This document shows, piece after piece, positions 6,424-10,768 of a stretch of 10,768 nt of DNA. Where the stretch lies: the NCBI GenBank assembly GCA_946401765.1, contig CAMIVJ010000061.1, positions 1 through 10,768 of the forward strand, written 5' to 3'. The position numbers were made by a program, and so were the translations under genes. Each line of letters opens with the position of its first letter. The stretch's first letter is position 1. Source of the DNA: an uncultured bacterium (GTDB lineage Bacteria; Verrucomicrobiota; Kiritimatiellia; RFP12; UBA1067). Under the pieces are notes generated by a model. That model was not told the origin of the DNA. It saw only the letters and a program-made list of their open reading frames with translations, and searched no databases.

Positions 6424-7248
6424 GTGACAGTAGGCATCATAGGTCTAGGACTGATCGGCGGATCGTTCGCCAAGGCGGCCGCACAGGCCGGCCACGTTGT
6501 GCAAGTGTGGAACCGCACGAGGGCGACTGCGGAGATGGCCGTTTCAGAAGGCGTGGCGCAAGCCGTGCTGGAAGACGACATTGGCGCCTGCGACGTCGTC
6601 GTCGTGGCGCTGCCGCCCGCCGCCGTCGCGCCGTGGATATGCGCGCACGAAGCCACGTTCAAGCAGGGCGCCGTGGTGGTGGACGCAACGGGCGTAAAGA
6701 GCGTAATATGCAAGGCGCTCGAGAAGTTCGCCTTCCAGAGCAGATGGACGTTCGTTGGCGGGCACCCGATGGCCGGCAAGGAAGTCAACGGCTTCGCCAA
6801 CGCCAGCGCCGATCTATTCAAGGGCGCGTCGATGATTCTAACGCCGTATCCTTCGTGCGGACGCGGTCCGCTAGACATGCTGGAGACGTTCTTCAAGTCG
6901 CTTGGATTCGGGCGCATCGTCATCACCACGCCCGAGCACCACGACCGCATGATCGCCCTCACGTCGCAGCTTGCGCACGTGGTGTCGTCCGCATACGTAC
7001 AGGATCCGCTCGCCCTCGAGCACCGCGGATATTCGGCCGGCAGCTTCCACGACATGACGCGCGTGGCCAGGCTCGACCCCGACATCTGGCGCGACCTCTT
7101 CCTCGAGAATGGCCCCGCCCTTCTCGACGCGCTCGACGGCCTCATAGCCCGCCTTGGCGAATACCGCCGCGCGATAGCTGCGGAAGACGGCGCAGCCCTT
7201 CGCGAACTCCTCGCCGCGGGCCGCGCCGCGCGCATGGCGACGATCTAG
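6424..7248 (+). CDS. tyrA: Prephenate dehydrogenase
   Basis: This 274-residue enzyme oxidises and decarboxylates prephenate to 4-hydroxyphenylpyruvate in tyrosine synthesis. The Rossmann motif GLGLIGG spans residues 7-13 immediately after the GTG start. VDATGVK follows near 86-92. The catalytic GGHPMAG gives H114 and is followed by KEVNGFxNA. S-Q-L-A-H at 181-185 supplies a second histidine. MTRVARLDPDIW (from 211) has the prephenate-contacting arginine R213, and a helical C-terminal dimer domain (LIARLGEYRRAIA) closes the protein. There is no fused chorismate mutase and no ACT domain, so tyrosine feedback would have to act another way. It lies 56 bases after icd with no terminator between, and is probably the last gene of the 2805-7248 unit. 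Its stop TAG shares the CTAG at 7245-7248 with the opposing gene. Confidence 0.92.
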   Translation: MTVGIIGLGLIGGSFAKAAAQAGHVVQVWNRTRATAEMAVSEGVAQAVLEDDIGACDVVVVALPPAAVAPWICAHEATFKQGAVVVDATGVKSVICKALEKFAFQSRWTFVGGHPMAGKEVNGFANASADLFKGASMILTPYPSCGRGPLDMLETFFKSLGFGRIVITTPEHHDRMIALTSQLAHVVSSAYVQDPLALEHRGYSAGSFHDMTRVARLDPDIWRDLFLENGPALLDALDGLIARLGEYRRAIAAEDGAALRELLAAGRAARMATI

Positions 7249-10049
7249 CGCGAAAAGCGGGCGGCGAAGCCCCCGCCTGGGGCGAGATTGGCCTTCAGCG
7301 GCTCGCCGGATCTGATCTTGAACGTGCGGCGCACATAATGCTCTGCGTTCACATTTGCGTCTGGCGCGTCTTCGAACACCTCCACATTCCACTCGCCGCC
7401 GCCAAGGAAATCCGTAGGCAGAGAGAGACTGCGCGCGTCCCAGTTCGTGATCGCGCCAAGCCACCAATCCTTCCCCTTGCGGCGGGCGACTGCGGCATAC
7501 TGCCCGATCTCTCCCGCAACGCCCACAGTCGCGTCCCACACAGTCGGCACCTTCGTGAGGAAGGCCGTGCACTCAGGCGCGGTGCGGTACTGAGTGGGCG
7601 AGTCGCACAGCATCTGCACAGGCGCCTCGAAGAGCGGGAAGAGCGCAAGCTGGTGGCAACGCGTTCCGTAGCAGGCGTTGGGGTCCTTGCCGCGCTTGAA
7701 CTCAGGCGCGTCGAATGCGCGGTTGCGCATCGCGCCGGGAGTGTAGTCCATCGCGCCTGCGATCATGCGCGTGAAGACGAGGTTCACGTCGTTAGCCGTC
7801 ACCACCTTCCGGCCGCCGATGGAATGTCCCTGCTCAAGTCCGTACACGCCCTCGTAGTTGAGGACGTTCGGAAACGTGCGGCATAGCCCAGTGGGCTTGT
7901 GGATGCCGTGGTACATTATCACGAGCTTCCGCTCCGCGGCGTCGGCCGCCGTCGTCTCGAGGAAGCGCTCGAGCGACTGGTCGTCGCGGTTCATGAAGTC
8001 CACCTTGAAGCCCTTGGCGCCCATTGCCGCGTAGCGGTCGAAGATCCGAAGGCGCGCCTCGCGGTCGATGAGCGGCGCCCATGCGGCCCACAGTATCACG
8101 TTCACGCCCTTCTCCCTCGCGTACGCGATCACGCCCGGCACGTTCACCGCCTCGCGCGGCCTGTCGAGGTCAAGATGTTCTGACCATCCCTCGTCCATGA
8201 TGATGTACGCGATTCCGTTGGCCGCCGCGAAGTCCACGTACGCCTTGTACGTCTCGAAGTTGCATCCCGTGTCGAGTCCGGGAACGTCGGTGATCTTGAA
8301 ACCGTTCCACCAGTCCCACGCCACCTGACCCGGCTTGATCCACGACACGTCCTTCACTCGGGCTGGCTCGGCAAGGGCGTAGACGGCGTCGCTCTCCACG
8401 AGGCCGCGCGGCTCGTCGGCCAGCACGAAGACGCGCCACGGGAACGCCCTCGTTCCCTTCGTCTTCGCGAGATACGGATGACGCGACTTGACATTCGTCA
8501 TGCGCCGGCCCTTCTCCACGTCCTTTGGAACGCCCGCCTGCCACGAGCGCAGCATGTCCTTCTCTCCGCTGCGCCTGAAGAAGTTAAGCCCTGGATAGTC
8601 GAGGAGATTCGACTCCGTGACGCACACGACCCCCGCGCCGCGCACAGTCGCCGTGAAAGGCGTCATCACTATCTGCGGATGGCCAGACTTCACGCTCTCC
8701 ACAGGACCGATCTGCGCCGGCTTCTCCCACCCCGTCTGGAAATGCCCCTCCTGCGCGTAGCAAAGTTCAGTTCCTTCCGGGAAGCGGACGTTCGTATCCT
8801 CGGCCGTCACCGTGATCTCATCCGCGAACGCCGTCTCGAACCGCCACGCTACGCCGTCGTTCCGCGCATGCAGCACGAGCGCCCATTCGCCGAAGTCCAC
8901 CTTCGTCTCGTTCGCGGCGAGGTCCACTTCGGACTTCTTGTAGATCGGCGTAGGCACACGCCCATCGATTCTGCGCCTCGTCACCTTCGGCGCCGTGCCG
9001 GCGCGGCGGCAGTTCATGCGGCCATGCTCCCTGGTGGTGAGGCCGATCCAGGTGTCGCCGACCACCGTCTTGCCGCGACGCATCACTGAATAGCACAGGT
9101 TCGTGTCGGAAACCGTAAGAAGTATCTCGTTCAGGCCGTCGGGCGACTTGGCGCTGAAGATGGAATTGGCGTCGCGTGGAGGCAGAGGCGCGCGGGCCGG
9201 CAGCAGCGCAACACCGCCGACTTCCCTGGCCCATTCGTATGCCTTGAACCAGTGGTTGCAGGTGAATCCTGCGGCGCCGAGCGCCTTGGCCTGCTTCATG
9301 TCGGCGAGGGAGTTGACGCCGAACACGCGGAACTCAAGTCCCGCCGCGCGCACGGCGTCCGCGTCGGCCGACGTCATCACGCCCTTCGTGGAGTCGCAGC
9401 CAGGGCAGAACACCTCGATGTTGGCCGCCTTGCACTTGGCGATGTAGGCCTGCACCAAGAATGGCGCCTCCCCCTTCTTCCCGAGACCGGTCAGCCACAC
9501 CGCTCTGTACTTCGGATAGCGGGCCTTGAAGTCCTTGAGTGCTTTGTACTGGAACGACGACACTACGATGTTCTTCTCAGTGAGGCCGTGCGCCTTCACG
9601 GCCCTGTCGAACACATCGGCATACTGCGGCGAGTAGCCCTTGATCTCCGCCTGCAGCACGCCATGCTTCGGCACAAGGGCGAGCACCTGGTCCAGCAGCG
9701 GGATGCGATAGACATTGGCCAGATTGCGCTTCGCGCCGAGGTTCAGCGTTGCCAGGTCCTCTGCGGTAAGATCGGCGATCTTCTTGGTGCATCCAGTTTG
9801 CTCCTCAAGCTCTTTTTGCCCGTGCATGCACACCATCAGGCCGGACTTCGTGTAGTGGAAATCGGTCTCCACCCATGTGGCGCCTGACTCGTACGCGCGC
9901 CTGATGGCCTCCACCGTGTTCTGAGGCACCTCAGCATCCCACATGCCGCGGTGGGCGATGTTGATCATCTCGATGTCGGCGAAGCACGCGCACGCCGCAA
10001 GACCGCAGCAGGCAACTACAACTTTATTCATCTTCTTCTTTCCTTTCAT
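7245..10049 (-). CDS. Secreted fusion of a glycerophosphodiester phosphodiesterase domain with a GH97 glycosidase
   Basis: The 934-residue protein starts with a signal peptide (basic MKGKKKMNK, hydrophobic core, cleavage near A24). Residues about 26-275 are a GDPD domain: H33-R-G, QNT at 43-45, E61 and D63 (ETDF), H76, and E135 and K137 (QAEIKG). All the usual metal and catalytic residues are present, although the common HD after the second histidine reads HG. After a linker, about 298-932 is a full-length GH97. It has an N-terminal beta-sandwich (SPDGLNEILLTV, HARNDGVAWRFE), a barrel starting near 570 (WIKPGQVAWDWWNG, YIIMDEGW), and a C-terminal sandwich. D684 in KVDFMNRDD and E739 in YGLEQ lie 55 residues apart, like nucleophile D415 and acid E470 of retaining BT1871. 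A Gly (715) occupies the place of the base in inverting SusB. This suggests alpha-galactosidase or beta-L-arabinopyranosidase activity. The ATG at 10049 overlaps the upstream TGA. An internal ATG at 10031 with a better ribosome site is an equally good start and trims six residues. Confidence 0.9.
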   Translation of the reverse strand: MKGKKKMNKVVVACCGLAACACFADIEMINIAHRGMWDAEVPQNTVEAIRRAYESGATWVETDFHYTKSGLMVCMHGQKELEEQTGCTKKIADLTAEDLATLNLGAKRNLANVYRIPLLDQVLALVPKHGVLQAEIKGYSPQYADVFDRAVKAHGLTEKNIVVSSFQYKALKDFKARYPKYRAVWLTGLGKKGEAPFLVQAYIAKCKAANIEVFCPGCDSTKGVMTSADADAVRAAGLEFRVFGVNSLADMKQAKALGAAGFTCNHWFKAYEWAREVGGVALLPARAPLPPRDANSIFSAKSPDGLNEILLTVSDTNLCYSVMRRGKTVVGDTWIGLTTREHGRMNCRRAGTAPKVTRRRIDGRVPTPIYKKSEVDLAANETKVDFGEWALVLHARNDGVAWRFETAFADEITVTAEDTNVRFPEGTELCYAQEGHFQTGWEKPAQIGPVESVKSGHPQIVMTPFTATVRGAGVVCVTESNLLDYPGLNFFRRSGEKDMLRSWQAGVPKDVEKGRRMTNVKSRHPYLAKTKGTRAFPWRVFVLADEPRGLVESDAVYALAEPARVKDVSWIKPGQVAWDWWNGFKITDVPGLDTGCNFETYKAYVDFAAANGIAYIIMDEGWSEHLDLDRPREAVNVPGVIAYAREKGVNVILWAAWAPLIDREARLRIFDRYAAMGAKGFKVDFMNRDDQSLERFLETTAADAAERKLVIMYHGIHKPTGLCRTFPNVLNYEGVYGLEQGHSIGGRKVVTANDVNLVFTRMIAGAMDYTPGAMRNRAFDAPEFKRGKDPNACYGTRCHQLALFPLFEAPVQMLCDSPTQYRTAPECTAFLTKVPTVWDATVGVAGEIGQYAAVARRKGKDWWLGAITNWDARSLSLPTDFLGGGEWNVEVFEDAPDANVNAEHYVRRTFKIRSGEPLKANLAPGGGFAARFSR
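10041..10046 (-). promoter_or_regulatory. Shine-Dalgarno site before the internal ATG at 10031
   Basis: AAAGGA lies nine bases before the ATG at 10031 on the minus strand. From there the protein would begin MNKVVVACCGL, a clean signal peptide. The ATG at 10049 has only a weak AGG and relies on TGATG coupling with the upstream gene. The start is therefore uncertain by six residues; function is unaffected. Confidence 0.55.
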
Positions 10050-10768
10050 CAGTCCAGCCTGAGGTAGTCGAAATCAACATGTCCGCCCGCCTCCTCGGTG
10101 GAGTAGTAGAAGAGCGCGAAGCGGTAGCCCGTGAAATGCGGTATCGTATAGCGCATCTTGAAGGACCGGCCAAGCGGGAACCATGCAACGCCATCCTCGC
10201 TAAACGCAAAGCGGCCAAGGTCGTCGCCCTCCGGATTGCCGTTGAAAAACTCGCGCGCCGGGCGCGCGAAATCGCCTATCGCCTTGAGATAGACCTCCTT
10301 CGCTCCGCGCCTGAGCTCCGCCACAGCGCCCTGGCCGCGCTTGACGGCGGGGCCAGTCACTTCCACGAATACGCGGCCGTCGGACGTCTTTCGCACGCCG
10401 ATGAAGCCGTATTCCTTCTGGAAGAAGGCTATTCCAGCCCAGTCGCCCGGCTTCATGCCAGAGACGTCAAGCTTCGTGACGGCGCGGCAGGCGGGTCCCC
10501 AGCAGCGCTGCGTAAGCGTGTTGCGCGCGCTGAGGAGGTCGCCGTCGAGACGGTCTGTGGAAAGCCGCATCCATCCTGACCTCGCCGTGAGCGACCAGAG
10601 ACTCTCCACGGGATTGTGGTTCCACTGCCAGGCGATTTCGAGCTTGCCGGCAGTAAATTCGTCGGACGCCACGACGCCAGGCATTCGCGGCGAGGCGGAG
10701 GAAACGAGATTTGTCCGCCCTACCCCCGGCCAGTCGTCCTCCCACGTGACCGGCAGGATGTACGGGCA
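10049..10768 (-). CDS. GH43 family glycosidase (beta-xylosidase/arabinofuranosidase type), C-terminal part
   Basis: The frame is open from the right edge, so the 239 visible residues are the end of a larger protein whose catalytic beta-propeller lies outside. The first visible residues (PYILPVTWEDDWP) are the typical end of the GH43 propeller in subfamilies with an accessory domain. Then D-E-F at residues 36-38 opens a beta-sandwich with WQWNHNP, WSLT, LLSARNTLTQR, TKLDVSGM and GIAFFQ-x-x-YGFIGVRK, and finally VDFDYLRLD at the C-terminus. This is the concanavalin-like C-terminal domain common in GH43 beta-xylosidases and alpha-L-arabinofuranosidases. The ATG at 10684 is only an internal methionine. 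The exact specificity cannot be judged without the propeller. Its TGA overlaps the next ATG by one base (TGATG), so it is co-transcribed with the GDPD-GH97 gene and the two probably work on the same polysaccharide. Confidence 0.88.
   Translation of the reverse strand, partial: CPYILPVTWEDDWPGVGRTNLVSSASPRMPGVVASDEFTAGKLEIAWQWNHNPVESLWSLTARSGWMRLSTDRLDGDLLSARNTLTQRCWGPACRAVTKLDVSGMKPGDWAGIAFFQKEYGFIGVRKTSDGRVFVEVTGPAVKRGQGAVAELRRGAKEVYLKAIGDFARPAREFFNGNPEGDDLGRFAFSEDGVAWFPLGRSFKMRYTIPHFTGYRFALFYYSTEEAGGHVDFDYLRLD

Noticed and set aside
6396..7886. A 496-codon plus-strand open frame across tyrA and the GH97 end
   Set aside because: It is out of frame with tyrA and antisense to GH97, Arg-rich, and has no recognisable fold.
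10049..10684. A complete 211-residue protein starting at ATG 10684
   Set aside because: The same frame stays open to the window edge and encodes the PYILPVTWEDDWP end of a GH43 propeller, so this is an internal methionine of a larger protein.

Overview
This is a GC-rich bacterial window, with G or C at most third codon positions. It is almost entirely coding, with no gap longer than about 115 bases. The genes are chromosomal housekeeping and carbohydrate genes. There is no transposase, integrase, CRISPR array, rRNA or tRNA that I can see. A proline/alanine/lysine-rich membrane-anchored protein, secreted GH97 and GH43 glycosidases and an E. coli-type NADP isocitrate dehydrogenase together suggest a Gram-negative glycan degrader. 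My best guess is the Verrucomicrobiota/Kiritimatiellota/Lentisphaerota group, but that is inference from style and not proof.

Layout. On the minus strand at the left (1-2692), homoserine dehydrogenase (hom) is followed by an N-acetylglucosamine-6-phosphate deacetylase (nagA family). Next comes the first part of a divergent-PAP2 (YuiD/DUF212) membrane protein that runs off the left edge. A 112-base divergent control region (2693-2804) carries two back-to-back sigma70-like promoters whose -35 boxes overlap. To its right a four-gene plus-strand unit (2805-7248) encodes a membrane-anchored helical/TPR-like protein with a KPAE-repeat tail, a small alkaline-phosphatase-superfamily metalloenzyme of unknown substrate joined by a 4-base overlap, isocitrate dehydrogenase (icd), and prephenate dehydrogenase (tyrA). 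On the minus strand at the right (7245-10768) lies a polysaccharide-degradation unit. It begins with the C-terminal part of a GH43 enzyme that enters from the right edge, and continues with a secreted 934-residue protein that fuses a glycerophosphodiester phosphodiesterase (GDPD) domain to a complete GH97 glycosidase. The tyrA and GH97 genes converge and share one CTAG as both stop codons.

How they work together. hom (Thr/Met/Ile branch), tyrA (Tyr) and icd (2-oxoglutarate supply) are core amino-acid and TCA metabolism. nagA feeds amino-sugar phosphates, from cell-wall recycling or diet, toward fructose-6-phosphate. The GH43 and GDPD-GH97 pair looks like part of a polysaccharide utilisation locus for arabinose- or galactose-containing glycans. 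The most unusual object is the GDPD-GH97 fusion: both catalytic sites look intact, which suggests a single secreted enzyme that acts on a glycan carrying phosphodiester-linked substituents. The second most interesting is the unassigned metalloenzyme next to icd.
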